64,000 nucleotides of DNA from Tipula vernalis (GCA_958295665.1 OY282558.1:23869409-23933408), one strand, 5' to 3'; shown: positions 26,157-38,740, numbered from the stretch's first letter. The notes: generated by a model from the letters alone, not told the origin. A program made the numbers and translations.

Positions 26157-29100
26157 TACTGTACATATTTACGATATTTATTTTTTTTTGCTTTAAAATA
26201 AATATTTTACTTTTTACGAGTTGTATTATACATTTTCCTTATGGCCTATGTATGACAATGAAAAAAGGTGAAGAAAATAATTGTATATAAGATAATAACA
26301 ACACACTAGTACTATAATAACAAGACAAGGTATAAAAAGGGATTCGACTAGGAAAATATTAAATTGGGTGGATACTAGATAGAAACAAAACAAAACAGAT
26401 TTATAATTTTCTAGACCATTAATGTTATTATACTGCACAGATAGTGGATTAAGCCGGACTAAGTAATAATCCTTTCCCTCTGGATGTGTCATTTAAAAAT
26501 ACTTAAAACACAAAAAATAACATTTATCGCTCATTTTTATGGATTTTAAAAAATATTTGTTGGAATGTGAGTATCATATAGCATTTTTTTAATATTTAAA
26601 CGAAGAATTTTTATAGTTCTTTATAGTAAAATATGTTACTTCATAGCAATGCTACAAAAATCAACCTTGGGGGGTATGTATTATGTGTCGATTGCATTTT
26701 AAAACATCTTGGATTTCCAATGGATTACATGTTTCTTATCATCCAGCCGAATGAAATTAACAAATTTTTTTGTTTGGTTTGGGAATTATTTTTCGATGTT
26801 TATGCATATCATAAATCGATTTTAAGTATTATCCCATTATGAATGGTGCTATTAAAATTTTGCACATACATAGGTTTATTATTTTATAAAAATTGTATAT
26901 AAAGAAAAAATGCAAATAATTAATTTCTTAGATACCTAGAAAAATAGTAATTTCACCTCAAAAAACTTTGTTGAGCAACTCACAAGCACTCAGTGAAGAT
27001 GGCCGATCATTGATGAAATTCCTTTTTGTACAAAATTTTCCAAGAAATCAATCAATATAAAACGAGAAATGTAAAGCTGGCCGCATACATGAGTACGTCG
27101 AGAAAAAATGTGTCACTAATTTTTGCGCCACACATTTTTGTTCTGAACCAACAAACCCCAAAAAAAACTGTAAACGAATAATTTTTTGATGTGTTTTTTT
27201 TTGTTGATTTGGTTCAAAAGGTAATTATGTGGATTTTAGGCGCATTCATTGCACTGAAGTTTCACAAAAAAAAATGGATTTTTTAGCATGAAAAATATGT
27301 GAGACCTACTTGTTTTTTTAGTGAGGCCTCACTGCGCTAGATGCGTCAAAGAGTTTTGCAAAAATTTTGATTTATTTCATATTAAAAATACCCGATATTT
27401 GCAAAATTTCGCAATTTGTAATTCAGAAGTTACTTTAGTTAGTTGCAATAAGCGAGTTTATACTGTATATCTTAAAAGCATTAAACTATATTTCGTTGGA
27501 AGTCCTTACCATATTCTATTTATTTTATGCGATTAGATAAAGATTTGACAATTTTTTAATATATTTAACATATTTGACCCCATTATTTTTCATTTCCACT
27601 TAAGACCTCAATGTTTTGCAAATTCGTAGCATTAAATTGAATTTTTTCTGGGAAAAAGGAGTCTCAGGAAATGTTATGAAAATGAAATTAAATTTAGAGG
27701 TGGATCAGATGCTCAAGATTTTTACTTATCTTGAATTTGTTGGAAATGAAGTTGGACTTTTCTCGAATGGCATGCTGCCACCCAAATACCCAATCTTTAG
27801 CCGCTCTTGTAGCAATGCCAGAAAAGTGATTATGAAATCGGGGTCGAAATTGACTTTGAGCCCTAACACAGCAAGCGATGGCGAATTTTTATTGTTTTTA
27901 CCAGTCGAACTGAAGTTTGGGTGCATTAAATTCAACTCTGCTTGTAAAAACCCCAATTCAGAATGGCTTATAAATTGATTTCACGAGGAAATTTTCCAGA
28001 AAGGACATACATTTGAAGCTAATAATCGTTTCCATGACTTTAAATAGACCGACCAAATGGCACAATGGTTAAATCTCCGAAGTTTGGATCGAGAGATATC
28101 GGTCAGTGATTACGATCAGCAACCTATTGTTTTCAATATTTATAGTTCATGTCAGTACTGTACTTTGACTTGGAACTATTCAATATACAGATGTGGACTC
28201 TTTTAGCTAATGCGTGACGTAATGACGTAAAAGCAAACTGAAAAAGATTTGAGAATGTCCCCGAGCCCTAGAAAAAAGGTTGCATAGATATTGATTATGA
28301 TTTTGAGAGGTTGGCTGAACAATTCCTCTTCCCAGTGGAAATCTGCGAAGGCGTATTCACTGTGATAATAACTTGCTTAAAGGTGTATCCAAAGTGCGAC
28401 TACACATTTTCAGTATAGCTGCGGGTTAAAAACACCTATGTGTATAAGTGAACTAGTCACTGAGTTAAAAAACGGGCAGATTGGTTAGATGGTTCAATTG
28501 TAGATTTTGTAGCAAAACATTTTGCGAGTAAGCTTGCCTTTTCGAGAGGTATTACAAAAATCGCGTTGTTGGATAAATTTTGACGAATTATTACTGCTCA
28601 AATCTTTTCTCATTCCATTCCGAAGTTTGTTGTAGTTCTTTTCCTGCATTATCATTCTACACATGCATTGATTTTGATATATGTAGTTTTGTTTATAAAT
28701 AATATTATTTGCGTTTGAGTGGTTTAAATTCTAAAACAAGCTGGCCAGTTAAACTTGTAGAAATAGTGTTCATAGTGGAACTAAAACATTGACCACGAAT
28801 TTCTCGAAATCGTTTGTTAGCAACAAATCAAGTAGAAAATGTGGTGTTTACCCCATCCGAAAGAGTGTACCTGTGTTGATGTAAAAAATTTTCTTGGGGG
28901 ACAAAAATTGTTGTATATATTTACTTATGTATGTTAATAAAAATTCTTGATATAGATTCAAAAAGGTTGCATGCAGTAGTATCTGGAACCGACAATTTAG
29001 GGTTTCTGCACCAAAAGAAGAAAAAGTGAAATAAGAATGTTCCCAATTTGTATGTGTTCCATTCAAAATATTGTTATTTATCCGTATATCTTTCAGTGAC

Positions 29101-29400
29101 GTGCAACTTATTACACTAACTCCATCCGCCATTTCATTTAACTGTGGTGCATAAAAACTGAAAATTCATCATATCTTCATTTGATTTTCTGCAAAGTTGG
29201 CTAAGCCGTCATGCCATAATTATTTTTACTCAATTTCGGGAATAAAATATTTATTCACCAAGAAAGTGGGCGAATTCCAACCAAATCATTTTATATTGCT
29301 GCCTAATGTTAAATTTCCAAAGAAAATAATAAACATTGTTGAAAAACTGAGCAATATACAAATTTTATTGCTACCACTGGAATTGTAACAGGACGGCAAC
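26157..29400. other. Intron DNA, mostly featureless
   Basis: No gene is supported. The frames at 26226-26492 (minus) and 27616-27978 (plus) have no recognisable motif. A tRNA-like A-box lies at about 28057. Confidence 0.45.
28050..28120 (+). repeat. Possible tRNA-derived SINE head
   Basis: The segment AATGGCACAATGGTTAAATC fits a tRNA A-box, and GGATCGAGAGATATC about 30 bp later is a poor B-box. No cloverleaf can be completed, so this is at most a decayed SINE head or a chance match. Confidence 0.25.
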
Positions 29401-29465
29401 TTTTTTTTTTTTTTTTTTTTTATATACATATTTTAATTGGGTGCAGAGCGGACTTATTAACGGTC

Positions 29466-29657
29466 CTAGCTCCTTGTAACTGTCAGAGCTTCTGCACCCA
29501 ATGCGCGATCCTTCAAGTAAAGATTAATAGCTACCTTAAATTTATTCATTTTGTATTCCTCCGGAAATTTGAAGTGTATTAGCGAATTCCACTTTTTTGA
29601 TGTTCGATATATAAATTCGCGCTTAATTTCTTCAGTTCGAGGTTTCGGGAGCTTCAC
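29466..29657 (-). pseudogene. C-terminal segment of the non-LTR ORF2
   Basis: The frame reads KLPKPRTEEIKREFIYRTSK and NSLIHFKFPEEYKMNKFKVA, the usual end of this LINE type, in a different frame from the reverse transcriptase upstream. The 3' UTR and poly-A tail follow immediately. Confidence 0.7.
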
Positions 29658-29689
29658 CGTAAACCTATGTGCATTGGTTGTTCCTCTTG

Positions 29690-31650
29690 TTACTCTTGTT
29701 GTTGTAACGAATGGTGGTATTTTCTCCTATAGTTCTGCAGAACATTTACCATGTAAGCATCTGTAGAAGACGCAGAGTTCTGCAACATCAAGCATCTGTA
29801 GAAGACGCAGTATTCTGCAACATCTCTGCGATGCTGTAAGCTGTCTAGTTCTTGGGTAAGTCTGGGATTCCGTATTATTCGGATAGCGCGGCGTTGAACC
29901 CTGTTCAATAACTGGAGGGTGGTACCAGACGCACCTCCCCAAACTTGACAGCAATACTCTATACATGGTCGGATGAAGGTTTTATATATCTGGAGAACTT
30001 GATGCGATTTAAAAAACCTTCTGCATCTATTTAGGAACCCGAGTTTTTTTGAAGCTGATTTAGCCAATGCAACAATGTGTTCATTCCATTTGAGTTTGTT
30101 ACTTATTTGAACACCAAGCAGTCGAATTGAGTCGCAACCCACAAGGATATGGTTTTTTACCACAAATGGGTAGTCGTTGCGACTTTTTTTACGTGAAAAT
30201 GTGCATATTTGTGTCTTTTTCTCGTTAAATTGCACTAAGTTGTTGTTACCCCACTCAAATATTGTACTTAAATCGGAATTAAGAGAAGTTACGACTTCTG
30301 ACCGTTTATTATTTAAATCTGTAATGCTAGGCTCCGCCTCGAATGAAATAGAAGAATGCAATGTGGCATCATCTGCAAAGCTATGGATAGGGTTTACAGT
30401 GCTATCCAGCAAATCGTTGATGTATAGCAAAAACAGGGTCGGTGACAAAGGTGATCCCTGAGGGACTCCGGCATTTGGGGAGTGCGTCGATTATGATCTC
30501 CCATTAAGTACGACGCTGATTTTTCGGTCATTGAGATAGTTTTTAATCCACCTGGTGGTCATCGAGTCCAGCCCGTATGCCACAAGTTTACAAATAAGAT
30601 TCTCATGCCATACCTTATCAAAAGCCTTGGATATATCCAAAGCGATTGCAAAGGCCTCTCCGTGGTGTTCTAAGGCGAGATTCCATTTGTTTGTGACGTA
30701 CGTCAGGAGATCGGTCGTGGATCGGCTTTCACGAAAGCCGTATTGTCTATCCGAAATTAGTTTGTTAACTTCAAGATATTTAACTATATGTTGATTGATG
30801 CATTTCTCAAAGACTTTAGCGACGGCTGACACAATTGATATTGGCCGGTAGTTTGAAGGGTCAGTTTTGTCACAACCCCGTTTCAGCACGGGTTGCACCA
30901 TTGCACTCTTCCAGGCGTTCGGGTAGTCGCCTTGCTTGTATGAAAGTAGGAAAATTTTAGATAATATTGGAGCCAATTCATTGGCAAACTCCTTCAATAT
31001 TCGAACTGGAATTCCATCAGGTCCGGTGGCCTTGTTTACATTCATTGTCTTCAGATTAGTAAAGACAATTTCCTCCGAGATGGTGAGGGGGCTCATTTTA
31101 GAACCACAATATGGAACTAATGGAGGCCTAATTCCATCTGGGACAACTAATGTCGAGTTCGATTTGAAGATGCTTGCCAATAAGTCGGCTTGTAAATATG
31201 GATCCACCACCAAAGCGCCGTCAGCACATTTCAATGCAGAAACAGATGTTTTCGAAATATTTGCAACCGATGCGACCATGTGGTAAAAGTTGCGATCGGA
31301 GATTTTCTCGGAAGCCACATTGGCTTTCTTGGTGTCGGTTCTTTTCGCTTCTCTACCACAGGTTTGTTTGCAGGTGTTCCGTATCGTTTTGTATTCCTCA
31401 TAAGAAATTTTGTTGCGTTTATATTTTTTGTATGCCGATTTATTTTGTTTGGCAGCTTTGGTGGCTTCTTTTGAAAATATTTTAAAATTTTGATTGGGAT
31501 TGGAAAATGATGAGGGGATAAATTTATTCATTCCATGTAAGACGGTGTCAGTAAAACTGGAAACGGCGTCGTCTATGTTGTTGTTATGTAGGCAATGGCG
31601 TTCCCAAGGGAAGTGTTGAAAAAATGACCGTAAACCATCAAAATCAGCCT
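29690..31650 (-). pseudogene. Reverse transcriptase of the non-LTR element
   Basis: Frame from about 31650: a linker, then VNKATGPDGIPVRILKEFAN, AWKSAMVQPVLKRG, NYRPISIVSAVAKVFEKC, FAIALDISKAFDKVWHE (first catalytic Asp) and YLNDRKISVVLNGRS. One stop (about 30509) separates this from NAGVPQGSPLSPTLFLLYIN and HSFADDATLHSS, the FADD catalytic box. The thumb follows (LLGVQISNKLKWNEHI, FIRPCIEYCCQVWGGA). A 35-bp tandem duplication at 29755-29824 shifts the frame near the end. Confidence 0.92.
29755..29824. repeat. 35-bp tandem duplication inside the non-LTR element
   Basis: Two 35-bp units (29755-29789 and 29790-29824) starting AAGCATCTGTAGAAGACGCA differ at only two positions. Since 35 is not a multiple of three, the duplication itself causes a frameshift. 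Confidence 0.95.
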
Positions 31651-31652
31651 TG

Positions 31653-32499
31653 TTAAAATGCCAAAGACGCCTTTGGCTGCTGCCTAAATTCTGGTGGTGT
31701 TTCGACAGATATTTTTGTTGTTATTAAGTTATGGTCAGAATTTCCAATTCCAGTTTCGACATGGGCCTCCATGGAATGAGGGATTGATGTCAGACAGAGA
31801 TCCAGAATATGAACTCCTCTAGAATTTTGGCATTCAAATGTGGACTCACTAACAATCTGTGTGAGGTCATGCGAAACGGCAAGCCATTCCGCATGGCACC
31901 CAGCGACATTTGTATCTTTGTGATTCAACCATTCTTTATGGTGGGCATTAAAATCACCAACCATAATTAATTCGCATTCGGGATGTTGATTACGAATATC
32001 GTCACATTTGTCTGACAAGCTCCCAAAGAAGCTAATCGTTTCTGAATCCGTCTGATTAGGAGATCTGTATAAACTAATTAAAAAAAGGAGTTTATTAGGA
32101 AGGGAAATTTTAAGCACAATAGTTTGAGCGGTTTTTGTAAATATTTCGTACTTATTGTGTCTTGAGTACGGTATGTGGTTTTTAACGTAGATGCACACTC
32201 CACATTACAACTCGAAAGCTTGTTCGAACTGGTAGCGCATGAAGTAGAATTGGTTTTCGTAGATGTTCGACGATACTTTTGTTTCCGTTAGAACTAATAC
32301 GTCGGGTTTTCGTGATTCGAGATGTTGATGTGCGCAATTTTTGGTTAGTCACGAGACCTCTGACATTGGTATAGTGGATGTTAAGGCTATTAATTTTGTC
32401 TTTACGAGGATTATGCCTCGCCCCGCGATCCGAAGAGGCTTTGTTGAAAAGTGACCAATTTGTCAAGGGTACGATCAAAGGATTGTCCCGAATTAGCAA
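31653..32499 (-). pseudogene. APE-like endonuclease domain of the non-LTR element
   Basis: The domain begins INSLNIHYTNVRGLVTNQK. After a one-base frame change it continues KPDVLVLTETKVSSN, which holds the metal-binding Glu. An in-frame stop follows, then CIYVKNHIPYSRHN, LISLYRSPNQTD, LIMVGDFNAHHKEW (catalytic Asp/Asn) and GIGNSDHNLI (the terminal Asp-His pair). This is the enzyme that nicks the target to prime reverse transcription. All catalytic motifs survive, but the reading frame does not. Confidence 0.88.
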
Positions 32500-32530
32500 T
32501 TTTGAATGTTTAGTTAGTTGATCGAATTTA

Positions 32531-33779
32531 TAGTTTGTTCAACAAGAAAGAATCATCTATAATTCCGTTTTTTTTTTTTAATTATAACGGTACCTTATGT
32601 AACTGTAACAATACAAACATTATGCACACTGATGACTAAAACTAATTTCATTTGTAGTTCAATGGTGAAGTGTACAGGTCATAAAAAAATGAGTTCGATT
32701 TACAAAAAACGTTTTGAAGTTTATTTCGTCACATAATATCCTGAAGGACCAAAATGGACTGTAGCAAAAAGCAAAGCAACAGCAAAGTACCTGGAAGTAT
32801 CGAGGCACTATGTAACCAGATGATCTGAGTGAAGTAAAGCTACAGGAAAAGTTGATGATGATCCTGTTAGAGGATTAACTAGGACAACTTCAAAGCAACA
32901 AGATAAGAAGATTGTCAGTTTGTTTGTAAAGAATCCTACGTCAACATTACGACAAGCTAAGAAAAAGCTTGATGCTTCTGGAATCGATGTATCACTGAAT
33001 ACTGTAAGACAACGGTTAGAAGAAAATAACGTCTTCTATAGAAGCACTATTAAAGAGCCTTTACTGAACCAACACCTTATGAAAAAACGATTCCAATGGC
33101 CAAAGGAGAATATCTGTCGTGATTGGAGCAACGTAATATTCACAGATAAGTCATCGTTTTGGCTGCATAATTCAATAAAACGTGCATAGTCTACACAACA
33201 CAATAGATTGCTTCAGCGAACTATGAAACATCCTGCTAAGGTACATGTGTATGGGTGCTTCTCAGCGTAAGGATTTGGACGTTTGATTTGCTTCACACAA
33301 AACCTGGACAAAAAATGTATGTTCAAATTAATGAATGGTATGAATGGTCGGATTGAAAAATGCTGTGGTTCAAATAATATGAAACGGGTACTTCAAGAGG
33401 ACAACGACCCAAAACATCGAAGTCATCTTTGCACGCAATAGAAAAAAGAAAATTGTATAACTACTTTGGATTGGCCATCACAGTCACCAGATGCAAATCT
33501 CATAGAAAATGTTTGGGCCATTATGAAGTCCAAACTAGCTGGAAAAAAATACATGACGGCTAAACAGCTTACGGTTGCACTCAAACATTTTGGAAGTCAT
33601 TTTCTCCCGAATATCCTAACCAATTAGTTGGAAATTATTTATAATAAAGGTGATTGGATTGTTTATTAACCTTTATGTCAGATATGAGAAACAAATATAT
33701 TTTCTAAATTTATAACAATTTACCAAAAATGTTCTTTTATTCTTCCATAATCGATTACCCTTTCTTGTTGAACATACTG
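32531..33779 (+). mobile_element. Tc1-like transposon, degenerate
   Basis: Flanked by TA at 32529-32530 and 33780-33781. The ends are inverted: TTGTTCAACAAGAAAG on the left, CTTTCTTGTTGAACAT on the right, with further matching to about 35 bp. Length is 1249 bp. It abuts the 5' end of the minus-strand non-LTR element. Confidence 0.9.
32690..33668 (+). pseudogene. Tc1-like DD34E transposase, multiply broken
   Basis: The ancestral start is probably ATG at 32690 (MSSIYKKRFEVYF). Then come EGPKWTVAKSKATAKYLEVS (first helix-turn-helix), stops near 32825, and SKQQDKKIVSLFVKNPTSTL. A second helix region follows (SLNTVRQRLEENN). DWSNVIFTDKSSFWLH holds the first Asp. After a stop at 33187 the frame continues with HVYGCFSA, MKRVLQEDNDPKHRS (second Asp), TLDWPSQSPDANLIENVWAI (Glu, 34 residues on) and a degenerate end. 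Several stops and shifts make it inactive. It is a different subfamily from the elements at 3.0 and 14.2 kb. Confidence 0.9.
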
Positions 33780-33781
33780 TA

Positions 33782-35379
33782 CTTTAACTACTTTGAATCG
33801 ACCAAACAGATATATGTATAACGCAGAGCTACCTCGAATTGTGGATAGATTAATATCAAGCTAAATAACGCTACATGTAACCGTACATGTATCGAACCTT
33901 GAATTTTATTTCACATTTCAATAATTGATTAATCGAAGTACGTTGTATCTGTAAGTACTAATAAATTTTCTTGGACAACTTCTATATCTTAACAAAAATA
34001 CCCCAATTAAACACTTAAAAGAGTAACTATATATAAATTAACAATGAATAAATTTATTACCATAAAATAATTATACTGATACTCAAAACTAAACTAATTA
34101 ATTCACCACCTTGATATAATAACCAGCATCATATGCTTTCTTGGAAAATAAGATAAGAAAATTTAAAGACCGGTACGTATGTATACGCGTTACGTATAAA
34201 TAGCTTTACTTAAGTATCGCACATGGCGGTATGTCGCGACTGCTGTCATTTAATTACAGTACCTGAATAAAAAAAAAAATAAAAGATGTACAGTTATAAA
34301 CTCGCGTGTACATCCATCTGTTTTACTAATTTTTCTTTTTTTTTTAATAAACAAAATGTTAATTTTAATTTTAAATGTAATTTATATTTTAATAGACATG
34401 TTTTTATGAAGCACACTTGGTTGTTACAGTCGCGGAGAAATCTTCGTCATGCTTATGGTCATTAGAAAAGTCCTTGGAAATAATAATTGGTGCGCAGACT
34501 AAGGGATTTTCCTTACAATCTACTTCCTTTGAATAGTTTTGCCCGTAACTATATAAACTAAACCAAAAACCATAACCGAATGCTTCGCTTTGTATTTCCA
34601 GAGACATTTATATGGATGAGTAATTTTTTGTGTTATACGAATAATGTGGGGTTGATTTTTAATTTAATTCAATTGTTAAGAATTATAAAATTTTATTAGC
34701 ATGCGTAAAGGAATTTAAAGTTTTGTCCATATTAAAAATTTTAAAGACATTAAAATTCTGAGTTAGTCTTCTTCGTGTATATATTCGTATGTAGACAAAA
34801 AATTAAAATCGGAATCATAACGACAATTTATTTATTTTCTTAATAATTATAAGCAATTAAACGAAACAAGCATGATACCGAGTATATTATGATCCATATT
34901 ATTTATAAACATACATTGGAAACTGCACATTGAAAATCAACATATGTGAATTAATATAATAACGTTATACGTTTCGACTTATGAGTTAGTTAGCACGAGT
35001 TTGAATTTCTAAGCGTCTTTAATATTATTTTCACTTTTAAGGTATAACAATTAATATTCTATGAGTTTGCATTTATGAATAGTACAAGGGTATACAGAAA
35101 TGTTTGTGTGATCGTCTAAAAATGTACGTGTATGTTTATTATAATTTTTAACGTTTTTTTTACAATATGTTAAAGGATATAAAATTCGTTAAAAATTTGG
35201 ATGTGTTTGGAATTAAGGTTACAACAGCTGCTTCGATTTTAATGTCAACTTTCACATTATGCTGTTGTTTACTTAAAATAGCCTTATATAAATTAAATCA
35301 TAGTTCTAATTGTTAACGTTTATTTTTCTTACTCCTGATAAATTGCCCTACGAAATTACATTTTACTGTAGCTTATAAT
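33782..35379. other. Intron DNA with one unassigned small frame
   Basis: Mostly AT-rich and featureless. It includes the 67-codon frame at 34404-34607 listed separately. Confidence 0.45.
34404..34607 (-). CDS. Unrecognised 67-codon frame, doubtful
   Basis: The frame starts MSLEIQSEAFGYGFWF and ends DEDFSATVTTKCAS, and is richer in G and C than the DNA around it. ATTAAAATATAAA follows its stop and could serve as a poly-A signal. There is no known motif or signal peptide. It could be a small gene nested in the intron, a terminal exon, a fragment of a decayed element, or chance. Confidence 0.2.
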   Translation of the reverse strand: MSLEIQSEAFGYGFWFSLYSYGQNYSKEVDCKENPLVCAPIIISKDFSNDHKHDEDFSATVTTKCAS

Positions 35380-35743
35380 GGAACGGACGCTAAAGGAGGG
35401 TGCCATTGCTGTAAAACTAAACGTTTCACACACAACAATTTCTCATTTGCTTTGAAGAGAGCGAATCACAACTCCTAGAAAGCTGCAAATACGACTTCGA
35501 AGCGTCCACAATCTACATCTTAGAATACCAGCAGCAGCCCCAGTCGATTGGAATTCGTTAAAAAGCATTTGGAATGAACTCTCGTCCAAAAGTATTCCGA
35601 CGGCCAAATGAGCATTATGCTCAATACAATATTCGTGTATTCGTGAAACGACGTTATTCGGTGGCGGATCCATAATAGTGAGGGGTGGAATTTCATTGAT
35701 GGCCATATAATAACCCGCGGCTCTTCAAACCGTTCGCGCCATA
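35380..35743 (+). pseudogene. Tc1-like transposase relic, left part
   Basis: Plus-strand fragments in several frames match the order of a Tc1-like transposase: GAIAVKLNVSHTTISHLL (helix-turn-helix), FRRPNEHYAQYNI, FGGGSIIVRGGISLM and SNRSRHITD. The first catalytic Asp region is lost. The relic stops at the hAT insertion, and the frame resumes on the far side at 39306. Confidence 0.65.
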
Positions 35744-35949
35744 TTACAGATCAGGGATGAAAAAGTTGATCCTTTAGTACTTTTTTCGGTTCTTTTGAAA
35801 ATAAAAAGTACTTCGATACTTTTGTTCAACATTTCAGTCCTTTCAAAAAATATTTATATTCAATTTGTGCTGTAAACGTTAGACACCACCTTAGGAAGAA
35901 CGAATCATTTTTCGTTGGCCAACTCTTCGAATTTCGACTAAATTCTAAT

Positions 35950-36132
35950 CTAATCGCCGAAACGACCGAAAAGCGACGGAAAACTAATATAATAACACTT
36001 TTTCGTTGTAATTTTGGTGGGCAAGCGTCTGCTTTCTAAAGTTTGTAAATTTCTTAACGCAAGCCGATTTATATAGGGTTCACGAACAAAACCATGGTTC
36101 AAGTTAGGTAAACGACGTAATGCATAAATCAA
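35950..36132 (-). pseudogene. C-terminal relic of the nested non-LTR element
   Basis: The frame reads YALRRLPNLNHGFVREPYIN and LALRNLQTLESRRLPTK, corresponding to the C-terminal region of the element at 8.0-9.7 kb. Confidence 0.5.
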
Positions 36133-36504
36133 AAATTATTTTTGAATACTTTCGATTCTCTCGAAATGGGTGAAATAGAACGGATCCCAAATCATTAGAT
36201 GGTCATAAAGTTCCCTCCCATTACGCCTTATGAAACCTAATAAGGAATATCCTCTGCTTGTAATGTAGTCCACATGATTATTAAATGTAAGGTTGCACGA
36301 AAAATAACGCCAAGATCACGAATAACAGAAACTCTACTAATTTGCGCATCCATTAAAAATTAAGGGGCCTATATGCTAGATAAGCGTGATCGACCAAAAG
36401 GTATTACTTTGCATTTGCACGTGTTCAAGGGCAACTTAATCTAAGCGGACCAATCACAAAAGACAACAAGTTCGTCTTGCAATTGCACAGTGTTAATTAA
36501 AGAA

Positions 36505-37707
36505 TTAATTGTAGCATACATTTTTAGTCGTCAGCGTACAATGGACACTTATAAAACCTGAACCACTGAACAATATCGTCAATAAATACAGTAAACAGTA
36601 AAGGTCCCATACCTGGCATGGGCTGCCTTGAAAAACACCAGAAGGTATAACAAATTTGAAGAAACGAACCTGCGAAATACTCACACATTGATGTCTTGAT
36701 GTTAGATAAGATGCGATCCATTTCATTGGAAAGAAATCGGATCCGAACTCAATCAAAGCTTTCGAAAAATTTGTGTAGATATCATCAACCTGGGCACGGT
36801 TTCCAAGAGTCTCGAAAACATTACCCCAAAAAACCATCAAATTAGTAATTGTTGATTTACCCCGATCGAAGCCGAGTTGACGAGCATTTATACGTTTAAT
36901 AATATGAATCTCAATTATAGATTTTATTAACGATTCAAAAAGTTTAGGTGTAACCGAGAGAATTGAGATACCTCTGTAGCATGCAATTTCGCTCCTTCTA
37001 AGAGATTTAAATATAGAAACTATAAATGTTTTTCTCAAATATCAGGAAACACTCCCCTTGAAAGACTCTTATTAAACAAATAAAGTAATGGTACATAGAA
37101 AGAAAGCGCACACTTAGCGACCATCAATGATACCTGAAAAGCTAGATATAAGTATCAGAGTTATCAAAAGAGGCCTGAAAAATTTGGCAAACGCGTCACA
37201 TATTTCATGAGGACCTGAGAACGAAACATTATTGCATGACATAATCCTCGGATAGCCACGTGAATTTCTTTTTTGATTTATAAATGCAAAAAACCGTTTA
37301 GGATTAATCAAAATTTCACTTTGGATCTGGAAAACATACATTTTGTAAAGAAAATCGGTGAGGTATTTAAACACTTTGCATAAATCACGATATCTAGATT
37401 TGTCGCTAATATCCCCAGAACGCTTATAATTCTTAAATGCTCTAGACTTACGATTTGTGAGGTTTTTTAAGCGGAGATTGAACCATGATTCTGTATACAT
37501 CGAACCCACAAAAACCTTTGGAACGAATAATTCAAAATCATTCGTCATAATACTATAAAACTTTGAAACAGCAACCGAAATGGCCAATAAGTGAAAAAAA
37601 GCTGTACAATCAACATTGTCAAAAAAGTTATTTAGCGACACCAGATCAGCATTCCTAAAATCAAATTTAAAATCGCTTTCAATAAAATTAAAAAAATCAT
37701 AATCCAA
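36505..37707 (-). pseudogene. Reverse transcriptase relic of the nested non-LTR element
   Basis: The linker (37707-37114) reads MTNDFELFVPKVFVGSMYTE, ILINPKRFFAFINQKRNSRG and SGPHEICDAFAKFF. After a frame break the reverse transcriptase continues ACYRGISILSVTPKLFESLI, QLGFDRGKSTITNLMVFWGN and VDDIYTNFSKALIEFGSDFF; the first catalytic Asp position is altered (YTNFSKA where YTDFSKA is expected). The YADD box is in another frame (SVHCTLTT / CPLYADD at about 36525). The enzyme is inactive. Confidence 0.85.
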
Positions 37708-37763
37708 AAATTAAAATTTAATTAAAAGTGGCGTGTGATGTTCCGCTACATCCGGACAAGATT

Positions 37764-38081
37764 CTACCATATGTCGATGAATTCGCAAGTTGGAAAAAAT
37801 AAATCCAAAATACGTTCAAACTCGTTAAAAATAGTATTGAATTGACGCGTTCCAAAATCGCAAAACTTTCTAACACATCTAGAAGTGATATCAACGGATG
37901 GTCCCATAAACTGGTCATCGATCCAGTACCAAGAGATTTTTGGCAGATTAAAGTCGCCCACAATCAACACCTGATCAGTTTTATTAAATAGTGGTTGAAC
38001 ATTATTGGCAATAAATTCAATAAATCCTTGGTAAAAGTCTGAAGTATTACCAAACGGTATATAGACTCCCAAATTAGTCAC
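37764..38081 (-). pseudogene. Endonuclease relic of the nested non-LTR element
   Basis: The frame reads LGVYIPFGNTSDFYQGFIEF and QVLIVGDFNLPKISWYWID, the catalytic VGDFN box of APE-like endonucleases. The N-terminal part with the LTET motif is deleted or scrambled (around 38100). The end, with the SDH motif, is in another frame near 37735. Confidence 0.75.
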
Positions 38082-38289
38082 AATTGACTATGACGAGGTC
38101 TCCGTAAAAATAACGATGTCCTAGTTATAAGACAAAATAGATGAGTATTATTATTTTGGTAATATACGTGTAGATTATTGTTGCTGGAATTATTTGATGA
38201 AATGGTGGGCATAATATTATGGAGTTTAGGTCGATAGAAAACGTTACTATTAACATTGGTAGATCACGGTATTATTCCACAAGCGTCAG

Positions 38290-38740
38290 TCTGAAGTTTT
38301 TTAGACGAGGTACAAACTCTCGGACCAATGCTCCGGCAGGCCTTATGTGTAGTTGAAGGAGTTTACTGAAATGGACTAAGTCAACGGCGAGTTTGAACGA
38401 AATGAAATTGAGCCGACTAACGTTATGGCCAACTGACACAAGCACCCGACACTCAATCTCATCGTCAGAAATTACCAGCTTACCATACTTAGAAATTTCC
38501 GTAAAGCAGCCGGTTCAGTTGTGTTACCGAATTTTGAGGCATAAATAAACTTCCTATCCGAAACAGCTTTGATAGTATCATCGGTATCGTCGCAAGAGCC
38601 AACAATAAACTATGCTTACGGCGGTTGAATTGGAGCACTCGCAGATTCAACAGTGGCAGGAGTAGCATTATTAGAATGGCCCGGGATGATTGACGCATAA
38701 CAACGCTGAACTTTTCCCAATGGATCATCTACATTGAACG
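38290..38740 (-). pseudogene. ORF1 relic of the nested non-LTR element
   Basis: In one frame the reverse strand reads SDRKFIYASKFGNTTEPA and, after a gap, VSVGHNVSRLNFISFKLAVD, HIRPAGALVREFVPRLKN. This is the RRM-like nucleic-acid-binding end of LINE ORF1 proteins (SFK..., ...VREF motifs). Stops interrupt other parts. Confidence 0.6.

Larger units (their letters stand above)
29401..32529 (-). mobile_element. Non-LTR retrotransposon with endonuclease and RT, broken
   Basis: Read on the minus strand, the element runs from about 32529 to a 21-bp poly-A tail (poly-T at 29401-29421). It carries an APE-type endonuclease followed by reverse transcriptase and a C-terminal region. No ORF1 is present; the frame is still open where the adjoining Tc1-like element begins, so it is 5'-truncated. 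The lesions are: a frameshift at about 32340, a stop at about 32203, a frameshift at about 31655, a stop at about 30509, a 35-bp tandem duplication at 29755-29824 and a frameshift at about 29690. Confidence 0.9.
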
